Part shown: positions 24,601 through 32,211 of the stretch, in pieces | How positions within the stretch are numbered: position 1 is the stretch's first letter | How the letters are laid out: every line of letters starts with the position of its first letter | Origin: Bacteroidota bacterium | GTDB taxonomy: Bacteria > Bacteroidota > Bacteroidia > Chitinophagales > Saprospiraceae | Assembly (NCBI GenBank): GCA_017857395.1 | Contig: JAFMDF010000076.1 | Location: 1-32,211 of the forward strand | Direction: 5' to 3' | DNA length: 32,211 nucleotides | Made by a program: the position numbers and the translations under genes | The notes under the pieces: model-generated | The model's input: the letters and a program-made list of their open reading frames with translations, nothing else | What the model was told of the DNA's origin: nothing | The model's database searches: none

Positions 24601-24966
24601 GGAAAAACCTTATCCAATTCACCCCAAATAGGTATTTTTTACCCCATTTTTTATTTTTATATACTATTTCCTCATTTTTAAATTAGTTTTAATGATTCAT
24701 TTAATAGAAGCACTAATTTTAGTAAATTTTCAAAAACTGAAAAAATATAGTGTTTCATAGTGTGAGAGGAGACTTAACAAAATTTGCAGATTCTTCTCCT
24801 TTTTATAGTCAAAATGTAGCCTTTAAAATTTGTGTTAGTAATACTTAAAAAATAACTTGAACAACTATAATCCGTGGGGTTAATAAATCCGTGGGGAATT
24901 AAATGCAAGATGTCCAATTTATTCTTTATCCGTTACTTATTCTAATTCCTAATAAAAATTAACAAA
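24601..24966. other. Intergenic region before the beta-helix gene
   Basis: A/T-rich, 366 bp. At 24869-24900 it contains the doubled aatccgtgggg motif also found at 1256-1289. No exact TAnnTTTG box and no credible reading frame were seen. The promoter for the following pair presumably lies here. Confidence 0.5.
24869..24900. repeat. Tandem 'aatccgtgggg' motif
   Basis: aatccgtggggtt and aatccgtggggaa are spaced by a few bases, the second copy of the motif seen at 1256-1289. It lies about 67-98 bases before the beta-helix start codon. Confidence 0.5.
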
Positions 24967-26235
24967 ATGAAATTTTCCTATTTTCCTACCTTGATTTTTG
25001 CTGCCTTATTATTGTTCGGTACTGCTTGTCAAACAGCAGAAAAAGGCCCACAAACAATGACTGCTGAAAATTTAGTTAAAAACTTTCAGAAACGATTAAT
25101 CGAAGCAAAAGCAGGAGAGCAGATATTATTACCTGCTGGAACTTTCGATTTTAAGCGGTCTATTTCTTTAAATGATACGCCTGACATAACGATTAAAGGG
25201 GCTGGAAAAGGGAAAACCATCTTATCTTTTAAAGGTCAGATTGAAGGAGCGGAAGGCATGTTAATTAAAAATGTGAATGGCATTACCCTAGAAGGATTTA
25301 CCATCTCGGATTCTAAAGGGGATGCCATTAAAGTACAAGGTTGCACCAATGTCGTCATGCGAGACTTAGAAACCACTTGGACCAACGGACAATTGGCAAC
25401 AAATGGCGCTTATGGTTTATATCCAGTTAGTAGCAAAAATGTGTTGATGGAAAAATGTGAAGCCTCTTATGCCATGGACGCAGGTATTTATGTAGGACAA
25501 TCTACGAATGTGGTAGTTAGAGACAATTACGTTCATCATAATGTAGCAGGATTAGAAATCGAAAATACTATTAACGGGGAGGTTTATAATAATATAGCCA
25601 AGAATAATACTGGAGGAATGCTTATCTTCGACATGCCTGATTTACCTCAAGCAAATGGTGACCGCATTAAATTCTATAATAATATTATGGAAGGCAATAA
25701 CGGAAAAAACTTTGCACCCAAGGGTATGGTCGTAAGTACAATTCCTCCAGGTTCTGGTATGATTATTATGTCGCACTCGAATATTGAAGCACATCATAAT
25801 ACTATTACGAACCACAAAACTTTAGGGATTGCGGTGAATAGTTGGTTATTTACAGGTGTGCCTTATAAGTCAGAAAATTTTGACCCTTATTGCACCAATA
25901 TCAATTTGCATGACAATATCATTAGTGGCAATGTTGGCCCTACAGACAACACCACCGAGTACGGACAATTATTTACAGCAATATTAGGCGGCGAACCTGT
26001 GGATATTATCACCGATGGTATTTTTAAACCTACTTCTATTGGTATAGCTGGCCAACCAACAGATTACTGTTTTAAAAATAATGGGGACAATATCAAGTTT
26101 GTTAATTTGAATGCAAGCATGGGAGATTCCCCAGAAGCAATGGCTAAAAATATGGATACGGATTATCGAAAATTTGATTGTGAATTGCCTAGTTTTGATA
26201 CTAGTGAACATGATAAGTGGCTGGCAGCAAAGTAG
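24967..26235 (+). CDS. Parallel beta-helix lipoprotein (TIGR03805-like)
   Basis: 422 residues; lipoprotein signal with lipobox FGTAC (C21). From about 50 to 325 the sequence is a chain of short beta-helix turns with the usual Asn/Gly ladders (VNGITLEGFTIS, GCTNVVMRDLE, STNVVVRDNYVHHN, NINLHDNIISGN), the right-handed fold of polysaccharide lyases and epimerases. A DAGIYVGQS/HHNVAGLEIEN stretch could be a surface groove. It is followed 92 bp downstream by a diheme cytochrome. This matches the two-gene arrangement described for TIGR03805 with TIGR03806, whose function is unknown. A polysaccharide-binding or -cleaving role is inferred from the fold only; no lyase catalytic residues were recognised. 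Confidence 0.88.
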   Translation: MKFSYFPTLIFAALLLFGTACQTAEKGPQTMTAENLVKNFQKRLIEAKAGEQILLPAGTFDFKRSISLNDTPDITIKGAGKGKTILSFKGQIEGAEGMLIKNVNGITLEGFTISDSKGDAIKVQGCTNVVMRDLETTWTNGQLATNGAYGLYPVSSKNVLMEKCEASYAMDAGIYVGQSTNVVVRDNYVHHNVAGLEIENTINGEVYNNIAKNNTGGMLIFDMPDLPQANGDRIKFYNNIMEGNNGKNFAPKGMVVSTIPPGSGMIIMSHSNIEAHHNTITNHKTLGIAVNSWLFTGVPYKSENFDPYCTNINLHDNIISGNVGPTDNTTEYGQLFTAILGGEPVDIITDGIFKPTSIGIAGQPTDYCFKNNGDNIKFVNLNASMGDSPEAMAKNMDTDYRKFDCELPSFDTSEHDKWLAAK

Positions 26236-26248
26236 CTAATTTGCCTAT

Positions 26249-26295
26249 AACCCCAACGGGGTGAAATAATGTAGCCTAGGGTGCAAACCCTAGGA
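26249..26295. repeat. Two adjacent hairpins (acccc/ggggt and cctaggg/ccctagg)
   Basis: acccc pairs with ggggt around aac (about 26249-26262), and cctaggg with ccctagg around a 6-base loop (about 26275-26294), followed by aaaaag. They occupy the 92-bp gap inside the beta-helix/cytochrome pair. Doublets of this kind are common intergenic repeats in Bacteroidota. They may set the ratio of the two products. Confidence 0.6.
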
Positions 26296-26327
26296 AAAAG
26301 AAATAACCAAAAATAGTCTTCGAAAGA

Positions 26328-27422
26328 ATGAAAAAAATATTATTTACCACCATTCCTTTTTTTGCATTAATGCTATTTTTAGCGAACTGCCAAATGGGTA
26401 ATAAAGGCATTCAAATTCCAGTAGAACCCTACGAAAAACTCTCCCAATATCAATTTTTTAAAGGGAATTTAGCAGACTTGCAACCGAATGATAGAGTCAT
26501 CCCTTACGACTTAAACTCACCGCTATTTTCGGATTATGCACATAAAGCACGTTTTGTCTGGATGCCTGAAGGAACAAGTGCCAGTTATACCACAGAGAGT
26601 GTGTTAGATTTCCCAAAAGGAGCAGCTATCATCAAGAATTTTTATTATGAAAATGATGAAACGGATGCCAGCAAAGGTAGGCGAATTATGGAAACTCGCT
26701 TATTGATTAACCGAGGAGAAGACTGGGAAGCGATTGGCTATATTTGGAACGACGAACAAACCGAAGCCTACCATGAAGTAATTGGAGACATTAAAGAAGT
26801 GAGTTGGGTGAATACGGAAGGAAAACCACAAAATATCAATTATATCATTCCTAATAAAAATCAATGTAAAAGTTGCCATTTGAATGGAAAAAAGCAAATT
26901 CCAATTGGCCCTAAAGTGCGTAATTTAAATAAGCCATTTGCTTATGCAGATGGGGAAATGAATCAGTTAGAAAAATGGGCATCGATTGGTTATTTAACAG
27001 GATATGATGGACAAGCTAATCACCCAAAAGTAGCCACTTGGGACAATGAAAAAAGTGGCGATATTCATGATAGAGCAATGGCTTATTTAGACATCAATTG
27101 TGCGCATTGCCATAATAAAACGGGGTCAGCCAACACTTCGGGTTTATTTTTAACGGCAGATGCGCCTTTGGATTTGAATGTAGGGATTTTTAAGGCAACT
27201 GTTTCAGCAGGTGCAGGTACTGGAGGATTCACCTATTCTATTGTGCCAGCGCATCCAGAAGAATCTATCATGATTTATAGAATGAATTCCTTGAATCCTG
27301 GTGCAATGATGCCAGAATTAGGAAGAAGTACAGTACATACAGAAGGAGTAGCATTAATCAGTAATTGGATTGCCCAAATGGAAGAAAATCCAGCTATTAG
27401 GCAATCGGCCACTTTACGATAA
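26328..27422 (+). CDS. Diheme c-type cytochrome lipoprotein (SO2930/TIGR03806 family)
   Basis: 364 residues; lipobox FLANC (C21). Two haem-attachment motifs are visible: CKSCH (C180, C183, H184) and CAHCH (C258, C261, H262). The N-terminal 150 residues are beta-rich and contain the family's YDLNSPLFSDYAHKARFVWMPEG segment. Met residues in GAMMPELGRS (326-333) could provide the sixth ligand of a haem. Being a lipoprotein with covalently bound haem, it acts in the periplasm or on the outer membrane and should carry electrons. It follows the beta-helix lipoprotein, the known partner of this family, and its terminator at 27466-27496 ends the pair. An oxidoreductase step on the beta-helix ligand is an attractive but unproven idea. 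Confidence 0.9.
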   Translation: MKKILFTTIPFFALMLFLANCQMGNKGIQIPVEPYEKLSQYQFFKGNLADLQPNDRVIPYDLNSPLFSDYAHKARFVWMPEGTSASYTTESVLDFPKGAAIIKNFYYENDETDASKGRRIMETRLLINRGEDWEAIGYIWNDEQTEAYHEVIGDIKEVSWVNTEGKPQNINYIIPNKNQCKSCHLNGKKQIPIGPKVRNLNKPFAYADGEMNQLEKWASIGYLTGYDGQANHPKVATWDNEKSGDIHDRAMAYLDINCAHCHNKTGSANTSGLFLTADAPLDLNVGIFKATVSAGAGTGGFTYSIVPAHPEESIMIYRMNSLNPGAMMPELGRSTVHTEGVALISNWIAQMEENPAIRQSATLR

Positions 27423-27465
27423 ATCCATTCGCTTGAGGGCAGTCGGTAAAGCGACAAAAAAGTCT

Positions 27466-27496
27466 AATGCTGATTACAATCCAATAAGCATTTTTT
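27466..27496 (+). terminator. Rho-independent terminator after the cytochrome gene
   Basis: aatgctgatt (27466-27475) pairs with aataagcatt (27483-27492), one mismatch, 7-base loop, followed by tttttt. It separates the beta-helix/cytochrome pair from the TonB receptor. Confidence 0.7.
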
Positions 27497-27498
27497 AT

Positions 27499-27506
27499 TA
27501 TATTTG
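27499..27506 (+). promoter_or_regulatory. Bacteroidota -7 box TATATTTG before the second TonB receptor
   Basis: An exact TAnnTTTG, 100 bases before the ATG at 27607 and just after the terminator. No clear TTTG is seen at the -33 distance, so the call is tentative. Confidence 0.4.
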
Positions 27507-27606
27507 ATTTTAGCTTACGAGGAAGGTAGGTTGTGGAAAACTCAAATTAGCTAACCATTGCGCTCGTACTGCTTTTTTAAAACAAAACGAAAAACCACCA
27601 ATATTC

Positions 27607-30354
27607 ATGTTTGCAAAACAAAAGTATTTGCCATTCTTCTTGTGTTGTATTTTCTCCTTATGCAGCATTGTCGCCTTTGGTCAGCAATTACAAGGCAAAG
27701 TGATAGACAAAGAAAATGGAGAAGCATTAATCGGGGCTTGTATTGTCATTGTGAATACAGAAAATGGAAACTGTACGGATGTTGATGGTAATTTCATCCT
27801 TGAAAACAGTCCAGTTCCTCCTTTTGATATCAAAGTAACTTACCTAGGATATGACTCCTTAATTTATACCGTCACTAATTTGAGCGAATCCATCCAGTTA
27901 GGATTAGAATCTAATAGCTTAAACTTAGAAACGGTCACTATTTCTGCAGAAAATTCTTCTTTAAAAAGAGATGTTGCCTTAACGGTTGAATCTATTGGGC
28001 TTAGAGAAATTGAGAGTACGACCGAAAGTAGTTTTTACGATGCCTTGGCTTCCGTTAGAGAAATAGATATGTTAGCGGTAAGTTTTGGTGTAAAAGTGAT
28101 TAATGCTAGGGGATTTAATACTAGTACGCCAACTCGGTCTTTGCAGTTGATTGATGGGGTTGATAATGCTTCCCCCGGTTTAAATTATCCTTTGGGTAAT
28201 TTCTTTGGGGCGGCAGAATTAGATATTGAAGGCGTAGATTTGGTTATTGGTGCAGCGTCTGCTTACTTTGGTCCGGGTGCCTTTAATGGCGTAGTGAATA
28301 TGCGGACGAAAGACCCTTATAAATATCAAGGTTTAGATGTAATCTTTAAGGGAGGCGAACGAGACTTTTTAGAAGCTGGATTTCGATATGCCAAAGCTTT
28401 TAAAAATAAAAAAGGAAAAGAAACTTTTGCTTTTAAAATTAATGCCTCCTATAATCAAGTATATGATTGGGAAGCCAATGAATATGGCCCTAAACGAGGG
28501 AGAACGAGAGATAGTTTGTTAGCCAATCCAGGCGGTTTTGATGCCGTTAATATATATGGAGACGAAGGGAGTGCCAATTTCAGTACTTTATTCGAACAAT
28601 TTCGACACCCTGGTTTAAATAGATATCACCGAACAGGATATAAAGAAGAAGACATCGTAGATTATGATAGTTATAATTTAAAAACAACTGCCGCCTTGCA
28701 CTATCGTTTTGGACGAGATTGGGAAGCCATTGCATTCGGTCAATATGGAAGAGGAACAACGGTCATGCAATTGGATAATCGGCTACAATTAAAAGATGTA
28801 TGGGCGACCCAATATAGATTTGAACTCAAACAAAAAGACCGTTTTTTCTTTAGATTTTATACAACTGGAGAAGACGCAGGTAAATCATTTGATATTATTT
28901 CTACCGCACAACAAATACAGAATAGCTGGAGAAGTGAAGGAGATTGGTTGACGGGATATAAAAATTATTGGTTTAGAAATATTAATCCTCAGGTAAAAGA
29001 ATTTGAAGGTTTTCCTACAATAGGTCCTCCACCTGATTTTTTTTATGACTTTGAAAAAGCAAAAGAAGTACTAGCAGCGAATAATGATGCCGTTGTGGAA
29101 TGGCATCAGGAAACCAGAGCTGCTCAAGATGGTGGCTTCTTGCAATCGGGGACTCCTGAATTTCAAGAAGTTTTTGATAGGATAACAGGCACGCCTGTTC
29201 TGGAAGGCGGAACTATGTTTGTGGATAAATCAAAATTATATCATTGGCATACCGAATATAAATTTAAGCCCCTTTTTGTCGATGAGATTACGGTTGGTGG
29301 GAATCTTAGATTGTATAGACCTTATTCTGAGGGCAGTATTTTTAGTGATACTTCGGGTACCATTATCAAGACGCACGAATTTGGTGCTTATGTTGGGGTG
29401 GAAAAATGGCTGATGAATGACCGCATGAAATTGAATTTTGCGTTAAGAATGGACAAACATGAAAACTATGATTATTTGTTTAGCCCTACTTTTTCTGCTA
29501 TTTATAGTTTGTCTCCAGCATCTTCGCTTCGATTCTCCTTTTCTTCTGCACTTAGAAGTCCTACTTTGATAGAGCAATATTTCTATTTAAGAGTAGGCTC
29601 TGCCATTTTATTAGGGAATATTCAAGGCTATGATGATTTAATTGATTTAGATTCTTTTGAAGAATATTTGGATAATGGTTTGGACGCTAGTTTGTTGGAA
29701 TATTTTAGTTCGCCTGCATTAGTGCCTGAAAAAGTACTGGGTTCAGAATTAGCTTATGCCAATGTTTTTTTAAAAGGTAAATTGGATTTAAAAATGACTT
29801 TATATTTTAATCGATATGAAGATTTTATTGGAAACAGGATAGGCTTAAAAGTACCCTTTTTTAGAGGATTCCCAGGTATTCCGACTATTTTTAGATTTGC
29901 TGCGAATGCGCTAGATGTTACTTATACAGCAGGGCTTTCAACGGGACTTTCTTATCGAGTGAATAATCATTTAAATCTATCTGCGAACCATTCGTATAAT
30001 CAAATTTTTCAAGTTAGTGATGACCCTTTAATTCCGTCTTATAATACACCGAAAAATAAGATTAACTTTAGCATTAATGCGCATGAACTAACGATTGGTA
30101 AATCAAAACATTGGAGTATTGGTACGAACCTGAGATGGGTGGAAGGTTATACTTTTGATAGTTCTCCTCAATTTTCTGGAAGAATTCCACCCCAATATTA
30201 TATCAATGCCCAAATCAGTAAAGAATTTCCTAAATTAAAAAGTACTTTTAAAATAAGTGGTTCTAATTTATTAAATCGAGCTCAAAATGGTTTATTTGGT
30301 GGCCCAGCGATTGGGCGATTTGTGCATGGTTCTTGGCGGATAAAGATTCATTAA
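27607..30354 (+). CDS. TonB-dependent outer-membrane receptor (second)
   Basis: 915 residues: signal peptide (about 1-26, AFGQ), a carboxypeptidase-regulatory-like domain (about 27-112, GKVIDKENGEALIGACIVI, DVDGNFIL), a plug (about 120-240, with INARGFNTSTPTRSLQLIDG and FGPGAFNGVVNMRTKDP) and a large barrel to the C-terminal WRIKIH. It is unlike the receptor at 5570 outside the shared domain plan, so the two import different ligands. No SusD is adjacent. It stands between the beta-helix/cytochrome pair and a T9SS-secreted hydrolase on one strand, with its own promoter box. The ligand is unknown; the neighbours point to a substrate processed outside the cell. Confidence 0.92.
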   Translation: MFAKQKYLPFFLCCIFSLCSIVAFGQQLQGKVIDKENGEALIGACIVIVNTENGNCTDVDGNFILENSPVPPFDIKVTYLGYDSLIYTVTNLSESIQLGLESNSLNLETVTISAENSSLKRDVALTVESIGLREIESTTESSFYDALASVREIDMLAVSFGVKVINARGFNTSTPTRSLQLIDGVDNASPGLNYPLGNFFGAAELDIEGVDLVIGAASAYFGPGAFNGVVNMRTKDPYKYQGLDVIFKGGERDFLEAGFRYAKAFKNKKGKETFAFKINASYNQVYDWEANEYGPKRGRTRDSLLANPGGFDAVNIYGDEGSANFSTLFEQFRHPGLNRYHRTGYKEEDIVDYDSYNLKTTAALHYRFGRDWEAIAFGQYGRGTTVMQLDNRLQLKDVWATQYRFELKQKDRFFFRFYTTGEDAGKSFDIISTAQQIQNSWRSEGDWLTGYKNYWFRNINPQVKEFEGFPTIGPPPDFFYDFEKAKEVLAANNDAVVEWHQETRAAQDGGFLQSGTPEFQEVFDRITGTPVLEGGTMFVDKSKLYHWHTEYKFKPLFVDEITVGGNLRLYRPYSEGSIFSDTSGTIIKTHEFGAYVGVEKWLMNDRMKLNFALRMDKHENYDYLFSPTFSAIYSLSPASSLRFSFSSALRSPTLIEQYFYLRVGSAILLGNIQGYDDLIDLDSFEEYLDNGLDASLLEYFSSPALVPEKVLGSELAYANVFLKGKLDLKMTLYFNRYEDFIGNRIGLKVPFFRGFPGIPTIFRFAANALDVTYTAGLSTGLSYRVNNHLNLSANHSYNQIFQVSDDPLIPSYNTPKNKINFSINAHELTIGKSKHWSIGTNLRWVEGYTFDSSPQFSGRIPPQYYINAQISKEFPKLKSTFKISGSNLLNRAQNGLFGGPAIGRFVHGSWRIKIH

Positions 30355-30361
30355 TTTTTAG

Positions 30362-30424
30362 GTAACAATTTTCAAAAAACGCTTATTGCAAACGCTATAT
30401 ATAATTGTATGTTGAAACTGTTAC
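30362..30424. repeat. Inverted repeat downstream of the second TonB receptor
   Basis: gtaacaattttcaa (30362-30375) is inverted at 30412-30424 (ttgaaactgttac) around a 36-base spacer, close after the stop. No T-run follows. A little further on, low-complexity aagattga units (about 30484-30500) precede the next gene. Confidence 0.4.
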
Positions 30425-30548
30425 TTAAAACTAGCCAATCGTGAATGCCTTTTAGACTTATGTCATTTTGAAAATTCTAAATTGAAGATTGAAGATTGAA
30501 AATTTGAAATTGTATAACTTAACGAATTACTAACAAAAATTTTAGTTT

Positions 30549-32141
30549 ATGAAAAAGCTTTTACCCTTATTATTATTCATTTTTGCACTTCATTTAGTGC
30601 AAGCTCAAGAGCGCTACCAAGATGAAATTTTTACGGATGTTACCGTTACTTCTAATGTGGTTTACGGTAATAACGTTAGTATCGCCCCTCTTTTATTAAT
30701 GGAATCTGAAACTCCTGTTCCTGTTGACCTATTAATGGATATTTACGAACCAACAGGTGATAGTGCAACAAACCGACCAGTAGTTATTATTACGCATAGA
30801 GGGGACTTCTTACCTGGCATATTGAATATTGTTGCGGGGCAACAACCTTATGGACAAAAAGAAGATTTTGCTATTGCTGAATTATGTAGAAATTTGGCAA
30901 GAAGAGGTTTTGTTGCGGTTGGCATGAATCACAGAACAGGCTGGAATCCTTTTGGTTCTTCTTTTGAAAAGAAATCAACTATTTTACAAGCTTCTTATCG
31001 AGCTGGACAGGATTTAACGACTTGTGTTCGATATTTTAGAAAAAGCCAAGCAGAAGATGGAAACCCGTATGGTGTAGATGCTTCTAAAGTAGCTATTGGT
31101 GGATACGATAGTGCTGGTTTTGCAGCGCATAGTGCAGCTAATCTAAAAACAACAGATCAAGCGCTCTTACCAAAATTTTTGGATTTATCTACCATGCCTC
31201 CAACGCCATTTATTGACGAAGCTTTTTATGGCAATCCACAAGCAACCAATGAAGGATTTATCAATATCCCAAACCATCCAGGCTATTCTTCGGAAATAAG
31301 TGCGGTCATAAGTATGGAAGGTGGCTTAGGAGATTTTAGTTGGATAGAGGCAGGTGATGCACCAGTTATTGGTTTTTTGCATATTGAAAAATTGGATGAG
31401 CCTGGTATCAGAGATGTTACGGAAGGAACTACCTCTGAAATTCTATTTGCGGATGGTGCCTTTTTAGATACCATCATTCATAGAAATATTGAATTAGGAA
31501 ATCATGATGTTTGGATTAATGCCAACTTAGATGACCCATTGACCCAATTAGCCAATGAAAGAAGTGGTGGTATGGAAGGGTTGTTTTTATTTGATTCTCC
31601 TAGAATTCCAGGGGAAGTACAATGTGACCCTACGCCAGGAGTAGCAGCTAAGACTTGGAGTAGAAGCACCTATCCTTGGAATGCTTATGACCCTAACTTT
31701 TTTAGTGCGGTTTGGAATTCTATTCCTGACCAGAGTGTTTCAGCAGATTTATTTATGTGTAATTATAACACCAGTCAGGGAAATCCAAATGACCCTGCTG
31801 CTTCTTTGTTGTATATAGATACGATGGCTCGATACATTGCGCCAAGATTGGTGTTAGCAATGGGCTTGAATCAAACAGTTAGTGTTGATAATAGCATCAA
31901 GCAAGATGTCAACTTCTCTGCTTTTCCAAATCCAGCGACTAATTTTATCCAGTTGAAAGCAGCAGAAGCGATTCAAGCGATTCAGTTGTTTGATATTAGT
32001 GGTCGAATAGCTTTTGAATTGAATTCCATTAATCAAGTACAATATAATCTGAATGTATCGGAATTACCTAAGGGTATGTACTTTGCTAAGATTCAGTTTG
32101 AACGAGGCTTGATTTCGCAGAAGGTTATTGTGGGGAATTAA
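30549..32141 (+). CDS. T9SS-secreted alpha/beta-hydrolase-like protein
   Basis: 530 residues: signal peptide (about 1-20, LVQAQ), an alpha/beta-hydrolase-like domain (about 55-440) and a T9SS type A sorting domain (about 455-530, with FSAFPNPATNFI, LFDISGRIAFEL and LPKGMYFAKIQ). The strand RPVVIITHRGDFLPG resembles the oxyanion region, and VAIGGYDSAGFAA resembles the nucleophile elbow with S188, although strict GxSxG is broken (YDSAG instead of GxSAG). H319 in LGNHDVW could be the catalytic His. Four Cys residues in the second half may form disulfides. It is likely an ester or peptide hydrolase released to or tethered at the surface. It follows the TonB receptor by 194 bp, so it could supply the ligand. 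The activity is unproven. Confidence 0.85.
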   Translation: MKKLLPLLLFIFALHLVQAQERYQDEIFTDVTVTSNVVYGNNVSIAPLLLMESETPVPVDLLMDIYEPTGDSATNRPVVIITHRGDFLPGILNIVAGQQPYGQKEDFAIAELCRNLARRGFVAVGMNHRTGWNPFGSSFEKKSTILQASYRAGQDLTTCVRYFRKSQAEDGNPYGVDASKVAIGGYDSAGFAAHSAANLKTTDQALLPKFLDLSTMPPTPFIDEAFYGNPQATNEGFINIPNHPGYSSEISAVISMEGGLGDFSWIEAGDAPVIGFLHIEKLDEPGIRDVTEGTTSEILFADGAFLDTIIHRNIELGNHDVWINANLDDPLTQLANERSGGMEGLFLFDSPRIPGEVQCDPTPGVAAKTWSRSTYPWNAYDPNFFSAVWNSIPDQSVSADLFMCNYNTSQGNPNDPAASLLYIDTMARYIAPRLVLAMGLNQTVSVDNSIKQDVNFSAFPNPATNFIQLKAAEAIQAIQLFDISGRIAFELNSINQVQYNLNVSELPKGMYFAKIQFERGLISQKVIVGN

Positions 32142-32211
32142 TTTTGCTCCCTAGACCTCTAAGGCAAAGAGAAAAAAATAATTAGCCAAATCAACTAAAA
32201 TCTTCCAAGTT
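32142..32211. other. Window end, non-coding
   Basis: After the hydrolase stop no gene, clear terminator or repeat was seen before the window ends. Confidence 0.4.

Noticed and set aside
27499-27606. Single operon from the beta-helix gene through the second TonB receptor
   Set aside because: A good terminator (27466-27496) and a TAnnTTTG box lie between the cytochrome and the receptor, so separate transcription is more likely even if the genes share a function.

Overview
The window reads as a chromosomal segment of a low-GC member of the Bacteroidota. Two proteins end in a type IX secretion (T9SS) sorting domain. There are two TonB-dependent receptors with an N-terminal carboxypeptidase-regulatory-like domain, two membrane-bound LytTR regulators, and several -7 boxes of the Bacteroidota form TAnnTTTG. 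The many palindromic intergenic repeats recall the Saprospiria/Cytophagia-type genomes, but the exact lineage cannot be fixed from sequence alone. No rRNA, tRNA, CRISPR array, transposase or phage gene was seen.

Layout. 1-503 is non-coding and holds a diverged direct repeat and two strong hairpins. 504-1966 (minus strand) is a small arsenic locus: a thioredoxin-type arsenate reductase followed by an aquaglyceroporin with a NIP-like filter. 2356-8440 (plus) is a pair made of a T9SS-secreted protein built from two near-identical halves and a TonB-dependent receptor, closed by a clear terminator. 8571-13626 (minus) is a four-gene signalling locus: TPR sensor kinase, exported coiled-coil/barrel protein, lipoprotein and NarL-type response regulator. 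TACCTTTG boxes stand before the kinase and before the barrel gene. 14152-15453 is an exported M24 metallopeptidase. 15805-19581 is a 1258-residue lipoprotein combining an SGNH esterase, a sialate-O-acetylesterase-like domain and a glycosidase-like module. 19697-24600 holds two membrane LytTR regulators, a multi-pass membrane protein, an exported M20 amidohydrolase and a decayed gene end. 24967-27422 is a lipoprotein pair, a parallel beta-helix protein plus a diheme cytochrome c, matching a gene pair known to co-occur but without a known role. It is followed by a second TonB-dependent receptor (27607-30354) and a T9SS-secreted alpha/beta-hydrolase-like protein (30549-32141).

How the parts may work together. 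Most products are exported: signal peptides, lipoboxes, T9SS tails and outer-membrane barrels dominate, so the window is mainly a cell-surface and envelope region for nutrient capture, glycan or ester cleavage and envelope sensing. The best candidate for an undescribed system is the right-hand block, where a beta-helix lipoprotein and a diheme cytochrome lie next to a TonB receptor and a secreted hydrolase on the same strand. The intergenic spaces are unusually rich in palindromic elements. Three belong to one family with 'ctgttcagaat' ends, and two of these carry the same central loop in opposite orientation.
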